This document shows, piece after piece, positions 57,142 through 64,000 of a stretch of DNA of 64,000 bases. The notes under the pieces were generated by a model. It was not told where the DNA came from. It saw only the letters and a program-made list of their open reading frames with translations, and did not search any database. Origin of the DNA: Azospirillum lipoferum 4B. GTDB lineage: Bacteria > Pseudomonadota > Alphaproteobacteria > Azospirillales > Azospirillaceae. The stretch covers positions 2,182,501 through 2,246,500 of the forward strand of contig NC_016622.1 of assembly GCF_000283655.1 (NCBI RefSeq). Direction: 5' to 3'. How positions within the stretch are numbered: position 1 is the stretch's first letter; each line of letters opens with the position of its first letter. The translations under genes and the position numbers were made by a program.

Positions 57142-57170
57142 TCCTTACCTTGACGATTGCGAGACACGAC

Positions 57171-57401
57171 ATGGCGACGCCCGAGGACAAGAGCAGCGAA
57201 TCGAAAACCAGTGCGCGGGTCGACCCGAAGCTGCTGGAAATCCTGGTCTGTCCGCTGACCAAGGGGCCGCTGCGCTACGACGCCGAGCGCGGCGAACTGG
57301 TCAGCGAGCGCGCCGGGCTGGCCTACCCGATTCGCGACGGCATCCCGATCATGCTGATCGACGAGGCCCGCAGCCTGGACAAGGCGGGGGCGTCGCGATG
57401 A
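57171..57401 (+). CDS. Trm112-family small protein
   Basis: A 76-residue protein with [20 protein letters not shown] and [18 protein letters not shown], the Trm112/YcaR fold. In eukaryotes and archaea Trm112 activates methyltransferases; the bacterial role is unclear. This one keeps only one Cys of the usual zinc set. The stop overlaps the DUF971 start (ATGA). Confidence 0.92.
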   Translation: MATPEDKSSESKTSARVDPKLLEILVCPLTKGPLRYDAERGELVSERAGLAYPIRDGIPIMLIDEARSLDKAGASR

Positions 57402-57781
57402 GCGGCGATGACTTCGGCACGGTCCACTGGCCGACCGAGATCCGACTGAAGAAGGAGGAGAAGCGGCTGGAGGTCGATTTCGACGACGGCCGGACCTTCT
57501 CCTACCCGGCGGAGTTCCTGCGCGTCGTCAGCCCGTCCGCCGAGGTGCAGGGCCACAACCCCAGCCAGAAACAGACCGTCGCCGGCCGTCGCCATGTCGG
57601 CATCATGCGGCTGGAGCCGGTCGGCAACTATGCCATCCGCATCGTCTTCGACGACCTGCACGACAGCGGTATCTACACCTGGAAATACCTCTACGAGATC
57701 GGCACCGAACAGGAGAGCCTGTGGGCCGAATATCTGGAGGAGCTTCAGGCCAAGGGCCTGAGCCGCGACCCGCGGCGGTAG
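57398..57781 (+). CDS. DUF971 protein (gamma-butyrobetaine hydroxylase-like N domain)
   Basis: A 127-residue protein of the DUF971 family: [33 protein letters not shown], and [19 protein letters not shown]. It is related to the N-terminal domain of gamma-butyrobetaine hydroxylase. It is linked to iron-sulfur proteins in some genomes, but its function is not established. It is coupled to the Trm112-like gene. Confidence 0.92.
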   Translation: MSGDDFGTVHWPTEIRLKKEEKRLEVDFDDGRTFSYPAEFLRVVSPSAEVQGHNPSQKQTVAGRRHVGIMRLEPVGNYAIRIVFDDLHDSGIYTWKYLYEIGTEQESLWAEYLEELQAKGLSRDPRR

Positions 57782-57788
57782 GGCACGG

Positions 57789-57817
57789 GCTCCCTCTCCC
57801 GGGGCGGGAGAGGGAGC
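57789..57817. terminator. Hairpin between convergent DUF971 and ubiD genes
   Basis: A perfect 12-bp stem, GCTCCCTCTCCC at 57789-57800 with 57806-57817, loop GGGGC. It lies 8 bp after one stop and 6 bp before the other, so it serves both directions. Confidence 0.85.
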
Positions 57818-57822
57818 ACACC

Positions 57823-59334
57823 TCACTTCCAGATCGGTTTCCCGCTGCCCGGCAGGCCGTAGAAGTCCCATTTTCGGCTGACCTTCTCCACGACATCGTC
57901 GGTCATGTGGAGCTTCTCGCCCCATTCGCGCTTGGTCTCCGGCGGCCATTTGTTGGTGGCGTCCAGGCCGACCTTGCCGCCCAGTCCCGATTCCGGGCTG
58001 GCGAAGTCGAGATAGTCGATGGGCGTGCCCTCGATCACCGTGATGTCGCGCGCCGGGTCCATGCGGGTCGAGATCGCCCACATCACGTCCTTCCAGTTCC
58101 GCGCGTCGATGTCGTCGTCCACGACGATCACCCATTTCGTGTACATGAACTGGCGCAGGAAGGACCAGACGCCCATCATCACGCGCTTGGCGTGGCCGGG
58201 ATAAGCCTTCTTCATGCTGACCACCGCAATACGGTAGGAGCAGCCTTCCGGCGGCAGCCAGAAATCGACGATCTCCGGAAACTGCTGGACCAGCAGCGGA
58301 ATGAACACCTCGTTCAGCGCCTCGCCCAGCACCGACGGCTCGTCGGGCGGGCGGCCGGTGAAGGTGGACAGATAGATCGGCTTGCGCCGCATCGTCATGG
58401 CGGTGACGGTGAAGACCGGGAAGGGCTCGACCGAATTGTAATAGCCGGTGTGGTCGCCGTAGGGGCCCTCGTCGGCGTATTCGTCCAGGCTGACATGCCC
58501 TTCCAGCACAATCTCCGCCTGGGCCGGCACCTTCAACGGCACCGTTTTGCACTCCACCAGCTCCACCTTCTTGCCGCGCAGCAGGCCGGCGAACTGGTAT
58601 TCCGACAGGGTGTCGGGCACCGGCGTCACCGCGGCCAGGATGGTGCCGGGGTCGGCCCCCAGCACGACGGCGCAGGGCAGCGGCTCGCGCTTGCCACTGG
58701 CAGCCCAGCGGTGATGATGCTGGGCGCCGCCGCGGTGCTTCAGCCAGCGCATGATGGTCTTGTTCTTTCCCAGCACCTGCATGCGGTAGATGCCGAGATT
58801 GAAGTCGTCCTCGCGCTTCCCCGTCGGCCCCTTGGTGACCACCAGCGGCCAGGTGATCAGCGGCGCCGGCTCGCCCGGCCAGCAGCTCTGCACCGGCAGG
58901 CGGCCGAGGTCGATGTCGTCGCCGGTCAGCACCACCTCCTGGCAGGGGGCCGAGCCGACGGTCTTCGGCTTCATCGACAGCACGGTCTTGGCGAGCGGGA
59001 TCAGTTCCAGCGCCTCGCGGAAGCCGCCCGGCGGTTCCGGTTGCTTGAGGAAGGCCAGCGTCTCGCCGATGGCGCGCAGCTGGTGCGGCTCGCGGTCCAT
59101 GCCCCAGGCGACCCGCTCCACCGTGCCGAACAGGTTGACCAGCACCGGCATCTCCGAGCGCGTGCCGTCGGCCTTGACGACATTCTCGAACAGCACTGCC
59201 GGGCCGTTCTCGGCCAGCAGGCGAGTCTGGATCTCGGTCATCTCCAGCACGGTGGACACCGGCTCCTTCACCACCACCAGCCGCCCCGCCTTCTCCAGCC
59301 GGTCGATGAAGTCACGCAACGAGGTGTAGGGCAT
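57823..59334 (-). CDS. ubiD: UbiD-family decarboxylase (ubiquinone biosynthesis)
   Basis: A 503-residue prenylated-FMN-dependent decarboxylase: [37 protein letters not shown], and the Glu-rich active site [14 protein letters not shown]. Length and features match 3-octaprenyl-4-hydroxybenzoate carboxy-lyase. UbiX, which makes the cofactor, is not in the window. The pathway assignment is by family resemblance. Confidence 0.95.
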   Translation of the reverse strand: MPYTSLRDFIDRLEKAGRLVVVKEPVSTVLEMTEIQTRLLAENGPAVLFENVVKADGTRSEMPVLVNLFGTVERVAWGMDREPHQLRAIGETLAFLKQPEPPGGFREALELIPLAKTVLSMKPKTVGSAPCQEVVLTGDDIDLGRLPVQSCWPGEPAPLITWPLVVTKGPTGKREDDFNLGIYRMQVLGKNKTIMRWLKHRGGAQHHHRWAASGKREPLPCAVVLGADPGTILAAVTPVPDTLSEYQFAGLLRGKKVELVECKTVPLKVPAQAEIVLEGHVSLDEYADEGPYGDHTGYYNSVEPFPVFTVTAMTMRRKPIYLSTFTGRPPDEPSVLGEALNEVFIPLLVQQFPEIVDFWLPPEGCSYRIAVVSMKKAYPGHAKRVMMGVWSFLRQFMYTKWVIVVDDDIDARNWKDVMWAISTRMDPARDITVIEGTPIDYLDFASPESGLGGKVGLDATNKWPPETKREWGEKLHMTDDVVEKVSRKWDFYGLPGSGKPIWK

Positions 59335-59450
59335 CGCAGGGTGTCCAGTGTGTGGGTGGTGCGTCCGAAACGGACGATAACCTTCAACTCGGCGGCCGGT
59401 CCGTCAAGTGCGGTGGGGTCAGATATGTGGAGAAAGACCGGTGTCGGCGC

Positions 59451-59633
59451 CTAGCTCGCCCAGCCATTCTTACGATGTCGGCTTTGCCTGGCGTCCAACA
59501 GTGCACTGAACTCTTCAGCATCAATGAACGGCCCGGACAATCGCTGATCAATCAGTCGCCGAAGCAGGTCGATCGTGCTTTCCGAATGCTCGTCCATGTC
59601 ATCGGTCGGGAGCTTCGATGTGTCAGCCGTCAT
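59451..59633 (-). CDS. Small hypothetical protein
   Basis: A 60-residue acidic/helical protein (MTADTSKLPTDDMDEHSES, then RRLIDQRLSGPFIDAEEFSA). The ATG at 59633 has a strong GGAGG 7 bp upstream, which decides it against the longer start at 59696. There is no recognised domain. Size and composition resemble small antitoxins, but no toxin gene is next to it. Confidence 0.55.
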   Translation of the reverse strand: MTADTSKLPTDDMDEHSESTIDLLRRLIDQRLSGPFIDAEEFSALLDARQSRHRKNGWAS

Positions 59634-59682
59634 GACCACCTCCATCTCAAACGTACAGGACGCTTCCACCCGCCCAAAACAA

Positions 59683-59739
59683 AACCCCTTCCCCACCCCA
59701 GGCGGACCAAGGGTCCGGCCGGGCGCGGGAAAGGGGCTT
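59683..59739 (-). terminator. Terminator after phaB
   Basis: On the minus strand AAGCCCCTTTCCC pairs with GGGGAAGGGGTT across a loop, and TTTTGTTTTG follows. It lies about 40 bp past the phaB stop. Confidence 0.75.
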
Positions 59740-59780
59740 CGTCACAACTCACGAACCGGGGTGCGAGACCCGGTGCGGGA

Positions 59781-60503
59781 TCAGTACATGTGCTGGCCGC
59801 CGTTGACCGACAGGGTCGAGCCGGTCATGAAGCCGTTGTCGTCGTCGACGAGGTACAGCACGGCCTTGGCGATCTCCGAGGCGCGGCCGAGGCGGCCGAC
59901 CGGGATGCGGGCAACGATCTTCTCCAGCACGTTCGGCGGCACCGCGCGCACCATGTCGGTGTCGATGTAGCCGGGGGCGATGGCGTTGACGGTGATGCCC
60001 TTGGCCGCGCTCTCCTGCGCCAGCGCCTTGGTGAAGCCGTGGATGCCGGACTTCGCCGCGGCGTAGTTGACCTGACCGTACTGGCCGGCCTGGCCGTTGA
60101 CCGAGCCGATGTTGACGATGCGGCCGAAACCGCGCTCGCGCATGCCGTCGATGACGTTGCGGCACATGTTGAAGCAGGAGGACAGGTTGGTGTGGATCAC
60201 CTTCTCCCACTGATCGTAGGTCATGCGGTGCATCACGCCGTCACGGGTGATGCCGGCGTTGTTGATGAGCACGTCGACCGGGCCCAGGTCGGCCTCGATC
60301 GCGGCGATACCCTTCTTGCAGGCGTCGAAATCCGCGACGTCGAACTTGTAGGTCGGGATACCGGTGCGGGCGGTGAACTCCTCGGCCGCCTGATCGTTGC
60401 CGGCATAGTTGGCGGCGACCTTGTAGCCGGCATTCTTCAGGGCGACGGCAACCGCCTCGCCGATGCCGCGGGTACCACCAGTGACGACTGCAACACGAGC
60501 CAT
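59781..60503 (-). CDS. phaB: Acetoacetyl-CoA reductase
   Basis: A 240-residue short-chain dehydrogenase: nucleotide loop TGGTRGIGEAVA, NNAGITRDGVMHRM, and the catalytic Ser-Tyr-Lys in NIGSVNGQAGQYGQVNYAAAK. It reduces acetoacetyl-CoA to (R)-3-hydroxybutyryl-CoA with NADPH for PHB synthesis. It lies downstream of phaA on the same strand. Confidence 0.96.
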   Translation of the reverse strand: MARVAVVTGGTRGIGEAVAVALKNAGYKVAANYAGNDQAAEEFTARTGIPTYKFDVADFDACKKGIAAIEADLGPVDVLINNAGITRDGVMHRMTYDQWEKVIHTNLSSCFNMCRNVIDGMRERGFGRIVNIGSVNGQAGQYGQVNYAAAKSGIHGFTKALAQESAAKGITVNAIAPGYIDTDMVRAVPPNVLEKIVARIPVGRLGRASEIAKAVLYLVDDDNGFMTGSTLSVNGGQHMY

Positions 60504-60612
60504 AGTTCTTCTCCCCAGATTTAGTGATGATTGGTTGGTTTCTTTGGATTTTTATTTTTGGACGCGAGACTCCGTCCGCAGGTCCGGCGGATGCCTCGTG
60601 CCTTAGGCGAAG

Positions 60613-60642
60613 CGGGCCGCTTCCCTGTTCGAAAGCGGCCCG
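60613..60642 (-). other. Intercistronic hairpin between phaA and phaB
   Basis: A 10-bp stem (CGGGCCGCTT at 60613-60622, complement at 60633-60642) with a 10-nt loop, just after the phaA stop and about 110 bp before phaB. There is no U-tract. It may tune phaB expression. Confidence 0.6.
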
Positions 60643-60650
60643 TCCGATCC

Positions 60651-61826
60651 TCAGTCGCGCTGAACGCAGAGGGCGATGCCCATGCCGCCACCGATGCAGA
60701 GAGTGGCGAGACCCTTCTTGGCGTCGCGCTTCTGCATTTCATACAGCAGCGTGGTCAGCACGCGCGCACCCGAGGCGCCGACCGGGTGGCCGAGCGCGAT
60801 GGCGCCGCCGTTGACGTTGACCTTGCTGGTGTCCCAGCCGAGATCCTTGTTGACCGACAGCGCCTGGGCGGCGAAGGCCTCGTTCGCCTCGATCAGGTCG
60901 AGGTCGTCGACGGTCCAGCCGGCCTTTTCCAGCGCCTTGCGCGAGGCCGGAATCGGGCCGGTGCCCATGATCGCCGGATCGACGCCGGCGGTCGCCCAGG
61001 AGACGATGCGGGCCAGCGGGGTGACGCCGCGCTTGGCCGCGTTCTCCGCCGTCATCAGAACCAGGGCGGCGGCGCCGTCATTGATGCCCGAGGCGTTGCC
61101 GGCGGTCACCGTGCCGTCCTTCGAGAAGGCGGGGCGCAGCTTGGCCAGCGATTCCGGCGTGGTGCCGTGCTTGGGATACTCGTCGTCCGACACGACGACG
61201 TCGCCCTTGCGGCCCTTGATGGTGACCGGGACGATCTCGTCCTTGAAGCGGCCGGCCTTCTGGGCGGCCTCGGCCTTCTGCTGGCTGGCAGCGGCGAAGG
61301 CGTCCTGCTCCTCGCGGGTCAGCTGCCACTTCTGGGCGACGTTCTCCGCGGTGGTGCCCATGTGATAGCCATGGAAGGCGTCGGTCAGGCCGTCGCGCAG
61401 CATGGTGTCGAGCAGTTCGGCGGAGCCCATCTTGGTGCCGTTGCGCAGATGCATGACGTGCGGCGCCATGCTCATGCTCTCCTGGCCGCCGACGACCAGG
61501 ACGTCGGCGTCGCCGTTCTTGATCGCCTGATAGCCGAGCGCGACGGCGCGCAGGCCGGAACCGCAGAGCTGGTTGATGCCCATGGCGGTCGCCTCCACCG
61601 GGATGCCGGCATTGACGGCGGCCTGGCGGGCCGGGTTCTGGCCCTGACCGGCGGTCAGGATCTGGCCCAGGATGACTTCGTCCACTTCCGCCGCGTCGGT
61701 CTTGGCGCGGGCCAGCGCTTCGCGGATCGCGACCTCGCCCAGAACGTGGGCGGGAACGGCGCTGAGAGCACCGTTGAAGCTGCCGATGGGCGTACGGGCG
61801 GCACCGGCGATGACAACTTCGGTCAT
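60651..61826 (-). CDS. phaA: Acetyl-CoA acetyltransferase (beta-ketothiolase)
   Basis: A 391-residue biosynthetic thiolase. The acyl-Cys is in [14 protein letters not shown], with [19 protein letters not shown] and the second Cys in [10 protein letters not shown]. It condenses two acetyl-CoA to acetoacetyl-CoA, the first step of PHB synthesis. It is preceded on the minus strand by phaC and followed by phaB. Confidence 0.97.
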   Translation of the reverse strand: MTEVVIAGAARTPIGSFNGALSAVPAHVLGEVAIREALARAKTDAAEVDEVILGQILTAGQGQNPARQAAVNAGIPVEATAMGINQLCGSGLRAVALGYQAIKNGDADVLVVGGQESMSMAPHVMHLRNGTKMGSAELLDTMLRDGLTDAFHGYHMGTTAENVAQKWQLTREEQDAFAAASQQKAEAAQKAGRFKDEIVPVTIKGRKGDVVVSDDEYPKHGTTPESLAKLRPAFSKDGTVTAGNASGINDGAAALVLMTAENAAKRGVTPLARIVSWATAGVDPAIMGTGPIPASRKALEKAGWTVDDLDLIEANEAFAAQALSVNKDLGWDTSKVNVNGGAIALGHPVGASGARVLTTLLYEMQKRDAKKGLATLCIGGGMGIALCVQRD

Positions 61827-61939
61827 TGAACGCTCCTCGAAATAGGACAGTTTTATTATAGCGCTGGTGGGACGCTCGGAGTGATTGTCACCTTAAGTCG
61901 GGCAATGTGACGGGTGCAAGCTGGCCGAAGGTCGCGGCG

Positions 61940-63232
61940 CTAACCTGTCGCAGCAAGCCATTCGGCCAGCGGATTCCACACGCCGGTCTCGGCGCCGGCG
62001 CTCACGACCATTCCGATATGGCCCAGCGGCGGGCGCAGAATGCGGGCGCCGGGGATCGCGGCGGGCAGCGCCAGGGCGGATGCGGGCGGCACGATGCGGT
62101 CGCGCTCCGGGATCAGGGCCAGGGTGGGCACGCGGATGGCGGCCGGATCGACCGGCAGGCCCGCGACCATCCAGGCCCCGGCCATCGTATCGTTGCGCCC
62201 GTACCAGCCCGCCAGCGAATCGCGCGCCACCGCGGCCACCAGCGGCACCCCGTCGTTCAGCCAGTCCTCCAGCGCGACGAAGGCCGCGGCGGTGCGGGAC
62301 TCCGGCGCCATGCGGGCGAAGCTGCTGAATTTCTTCAAGGCCAGCAGCGGGTCGAGCTGGGCGAACAGCGCCTGCAGCGCGTCGGTCGGCAACTCGCCCC
62401 AGCGCTCCAGCGCCGGCCCCCAGGGCTGTATGAAGGCCGCAACCCGGCGAGCGGCGGCGGCATCCTCCGCATGGAAATCCCAGGGCGTGGCCATCAGGCC
62501 GAGCCCGGCGAGCGACCGCGGCCGGCGCTGCGCCAGCCCCGCGGCCAGCAGCCCGCCCATGCAATATCCCACCACCGGCACCGGCCGCCCAACTGCCTCC
62601 ACCACCACGTCCAGCGCGCGCTCCAGCCGGCCGGCGATGTAGTCGGTCAGGGTGAAGCGGCGTTCCAGCGGCCCCGGCCGGCCCCAGTCGAGCAGAAGCG
62701 GCCGGAAGCCCCGCGCCGCCAGCCAGCGCATCAGGCTCTTGTCCCGCGACAGGTCGAGGATATAGGCGCGGTTGACCAGCGACGGCACGAACAGCACCGG
62801 CAGCCCGCTGCCCCCCGCGCCATAATCCAGCAGGCGGGATCCGCCCTCGGTCCAGACCACCGGCGGGTCGGGCAGATCGCGGACATAGGGGTGGCGGCGG
62901 TAGCGCTCGATCCCGGTCAGGACCGCGTCGATGCGGCGCCGGACCTCCCGGTCAACTTCCCGGCTCAGCCGGTCGTCGGCGCTTGGCCCCGCGCTGCCGC
63001 GCAGCCGGTCGGCCCGCGACATTTCGTCCCTCAGCGCCGCCGCCCGTTCCCTCAGTGCCGGGTTCCAGGGCAGCGAGCCGTTCCTCAAGAGCGGCAATGC
63101 GGCCGAGGAGCTGAGCAAGCTGCCCAGCGCCGCCGTCAGATGCAGGCCCAGCGGACGCGGTCCCATGCGACGGGGCGCCCCGTCCGCCCGCGTCCCCTTT
63201 TCTCCCGTCCTGTCCTGTGGGCGCTCGCTCAT
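61940..63232 (-). CDS. phaC: Poly(3-hydroxyalkanoate) synthase-like protein, short type
   Basis: A 430-residue alpha/beta-fold synthase. The lipase-box-like VGYCMGGLLAAGL carries the catalytic Cys, the Asp is in IPERDRIVPP, and the His is in LGHIGMVV. At 430 residues it is shorter than class I synthases (about 590) and nearer to PhaE-dependent ones (about 355). The start is uncertain: ATG 63232 or ATG 63166 (MGPRPLGLHLTAA). In either case the first 200 bp or more overlap the preceding PhaE-like gene in another frame. It polymerises (R)-3-hydroxyacyl-CoA into PHB granules. Confidence 0.88.
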   Translation of the reverse strand: MSERPQDRTGEKGTRADGAPRRMGPRPLGLHLTAALGSLLSSSAALPLLRNGSLPWNPALRERAAALRDEMSRADRLRGSAGPSADDRLSREVDREVRRRIDAVLTGIERYRRHPYVRDLPDPPVVWTEGGSRLLDYGAGGSGLPVLFVPSLVNRAYILDLSRDKSLMRWLAARGFRPLLLDWGRPGPLERRFTLTDYIAGRLERALDVVVEAVGRPVPVVGYCMGGLLAAGLAQRRPRSLAGLGLMATPWDFHAEDAAAARRVAAFIQPWGPALERWGELPTDALQALFAQLDPLLALKKFSSFARMAPESRTAAAFVALEDWLNDGVPLVAAVARDSLAGWYGRNDTMAGAWMVAGLPVDPAAIRVPTLALIPERDRIVPPASALALPAAIPGARILRPPLGHIGMVVSAGAETGVWNPLAEWLAATG

Positions 63233-63530
63233 CGAAAGGCCGTTCGTTTTGCGGAGAGACGTTGTGGGAGAAGGCGGCCGGACGGGGATCCCAACCGCTG
63301 CCGGGCATGCCGCCGCCACCGAATGCGAACCCGGCAGGTCCGAAGGCGAAGGGGGCCGCAGCCGCCATCCCCTGCCCCATCATCTGGAACATCCGGGCCA
63401 TCATGTCCGCCATCTCAGGATCGGTGGCGCCCGCCGTCCATTGGTCCTGCCACAGGTCCAGGTAGCGGCGCGCCAGCGATTCATAGGAAGGCGGATCGGA
63501 GGGGGGGTCTGGTTGCGACGGGTCGGCCAT
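62952..63530 (-). CDS. PhaE-like/phasin-like protein overlapping phaC
   Basis: A 192-residue protein. The N-terminus (YESLARRYLDLWQDQWTAGA) resembles PhaE, a Gly/Phe/Met-rich centre follows (AFGPAGFAFGGGGMPGSG), and a C-terminal coiled coil (LAQLLGRIAALEERLAALE) recalls PhaE. PhaE is about 350 residues, so this is a short form. It runs 280 bp into phaC in a different frame on the same strand. It is probably a synthase subunit or granule protein. ATG 63530 was chosen, since longer starts add non-family residues. Confidence 0.65.
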   Translation of the reverse strand: MADPSQPDPPSDPPSYESLARRYLDLWQDQWTAGATDPEMADMMARMFQMMGQGMAAAAPFAFGPAGFAFGGGGMPGSGWDPRPAAFSHNVSPQNERPFDERAPTGQDGRKGDAGGRGAPSHGTASAGPASDGGAGQLAQLLGRIAALEERLAALEPGTEGTGGGAEGRNVAGRPAARQRGAKRRRPAEPGS

Positions 63531-63803
63531 GGGCGGATTATAAGGGCTGCAAGGGTGGATTGACCAGCGCGGCATGGCTCCCCACCTGTCCTTCCGGGTA
63601 TCGTCGGAGGCTGTCCGGGTGCGTCTCTCCTCGCCGTCCGTGCCGCGCTTCGCACCGCAACCGCGGCGCTATGCCGCGGCGCAACGCTGGACAAATTGCT
63701 ATCCCTTCGAGTAGTCCTAAGGACGGAACAATTTCCGCCGCAATGTCCCCGTATTCTGGAACATGATGGTTCTGGAATGTGTCCCTTCTTGAAAGAGTCC
63801 GCG
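63531..63803. promoter_or_regulatory. Divergent region between the PHB synthase locus and phaR
   Basis: 273 bp between divergent genes that presumably hold both promoters, and where PhaR would be expected to bind. No specific operator was identified. The right half (63690-63780) is the AT-richer part. Confidence 0.5.
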
Positions 63804-64000
63804 ATGGCCGACAAGGAAGACCAGAAGTCCGCTCCGATCACGATCAAGAAGTACGCCAACCGGCGGCTCTACAACACCGCCACCAGCAGCTATGTCACGC
63901 TGGACCATCTCTGCCAGATGGTGAAGGACGGGCTGGACTTCGTGGTCTATGACGCCAAGACGGGGGAGGACATCACCCGCTCCGTCCTGACCCAGATCAT
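63804..64000 (+). CDS. phaR: Polyhydroxyalkanoate synthesis repressor PhaR, 5' part
   Basis: The first 65 codons of PhaR, cut by the window end. The DNA/PHA-binding motif is ITIKKYANRRLYNTATSSYV, then TLDHLCQMVKDG and FVVYDAKTGEDITRSV. PhaR represses phasin and other PHA genes until nascent polymer titrates it. It is divergent from the phaE-like/phaC genes it is expected to control. Confidence 0.96.
   Translation, partial: MADKEDQKSAPITIKKYANRRLYNTATSSYVTLDHLCQMVKDGLDFVVYDAKTGEDITRSVLTQI

Overview
The window is a GC-rich (mostly about 65-70 %) chromosomal segment. It looks like an alphaproteobacterium of the Rhodospirillales, most like Azospirillum. The signs are a phaR/phaC/phaA/phaB polyhydroxybutyrate locus, many multi-domain sensor kinases and chemoreceptors, a gltX/cysS pair, glyQ-glyS, and frequent ATGA/GTGA gene overlaps. 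The genus is inferred from gene content; no rRNA or marker gene was compared. No intact insertion sequence, prophage or CRISPR array was seen.

Layout. 0-1.6 kb: 3' end of tatA and a SPOR-domain envelope protein. 1.8-11.5 kb: a signalling block with a receiver protein, a sensor-kinase-like protein fused to a DnaQ-type exonuclease, a small CbrX-like membrane protein, a symporter/STAC/histidine kinase of the CbrA/CrbS type, a receiver-PAS-kinase, a PAS kinase and a second receiver. 11.6-17.3 kb (minus strand): a five-gene peptide-modification operon, described below. 17.6-31.5 kb: an acetyltransferase, small envelope proteins, glyQS, pmbA, an ammonium transporter, purQL, a DedA protein, a PIN-domain protein, and a CheY/CheC pair. 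31.6-46 kb: doxX, cysS-gltX, a Tat-exported hydrolase, elbB, a proteasome-beta-like Ntn hydrolase, a degenerate NAD synthetase, a serine hydrolase and two glycosyltransferases. 46.6-54.6 kb: two chemoreceptors, an HEXXH protein, a transporter/RraA pair and tRNA-Gly(GCC). 54.7-64 kb: a prolyl-tRNA editing protein, a CnoX-like thioredoxin, small housekeeping genes, ubiD, and the PHB locus up to the divergent phaR cut by the window end.

The stand-out system is at 11.6-17.3 kb. A gene with a Nif11-like leader encodes a 456-residue protein. Residues 74-449 carry no K, R, D or E, and the whole protein has no Cys. From about residue 75 to 435 it is built almost entirely of pentapeptides of the form [S/P]-A-x-A-x. 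These include nine SASAT units and a tandem array of nine 75-bp units; the eight identical units differ from one another only by synonymous changes. Downstream in the same direction are YcaO, TfuA, a CysO/ThiS-type sulfur carrier ending in Gly-Gly, and an E1-like adenylyltransferase with an N-terminal rhodanese domain. The last four are tightly coupled. Known chemistry of YcaO-TfuA and of CysO/MoeZ pairs suggests a ribosomally made peptide carrying backbone thioamides, with sulfur delivered by a dedicated relay. I cannot match this repeat-core precursor plus relay to any described product.

Other points of interest are the kinase/exonuclease fusion, a NAD-synthetase paralogue that has lost its catalytic residues, a stand-alone Thr1/Asp17/Lys33 hydrolase, a long same-strand overlap between a PhaE-like gene and phaC, and two large nested palindromic repeats.
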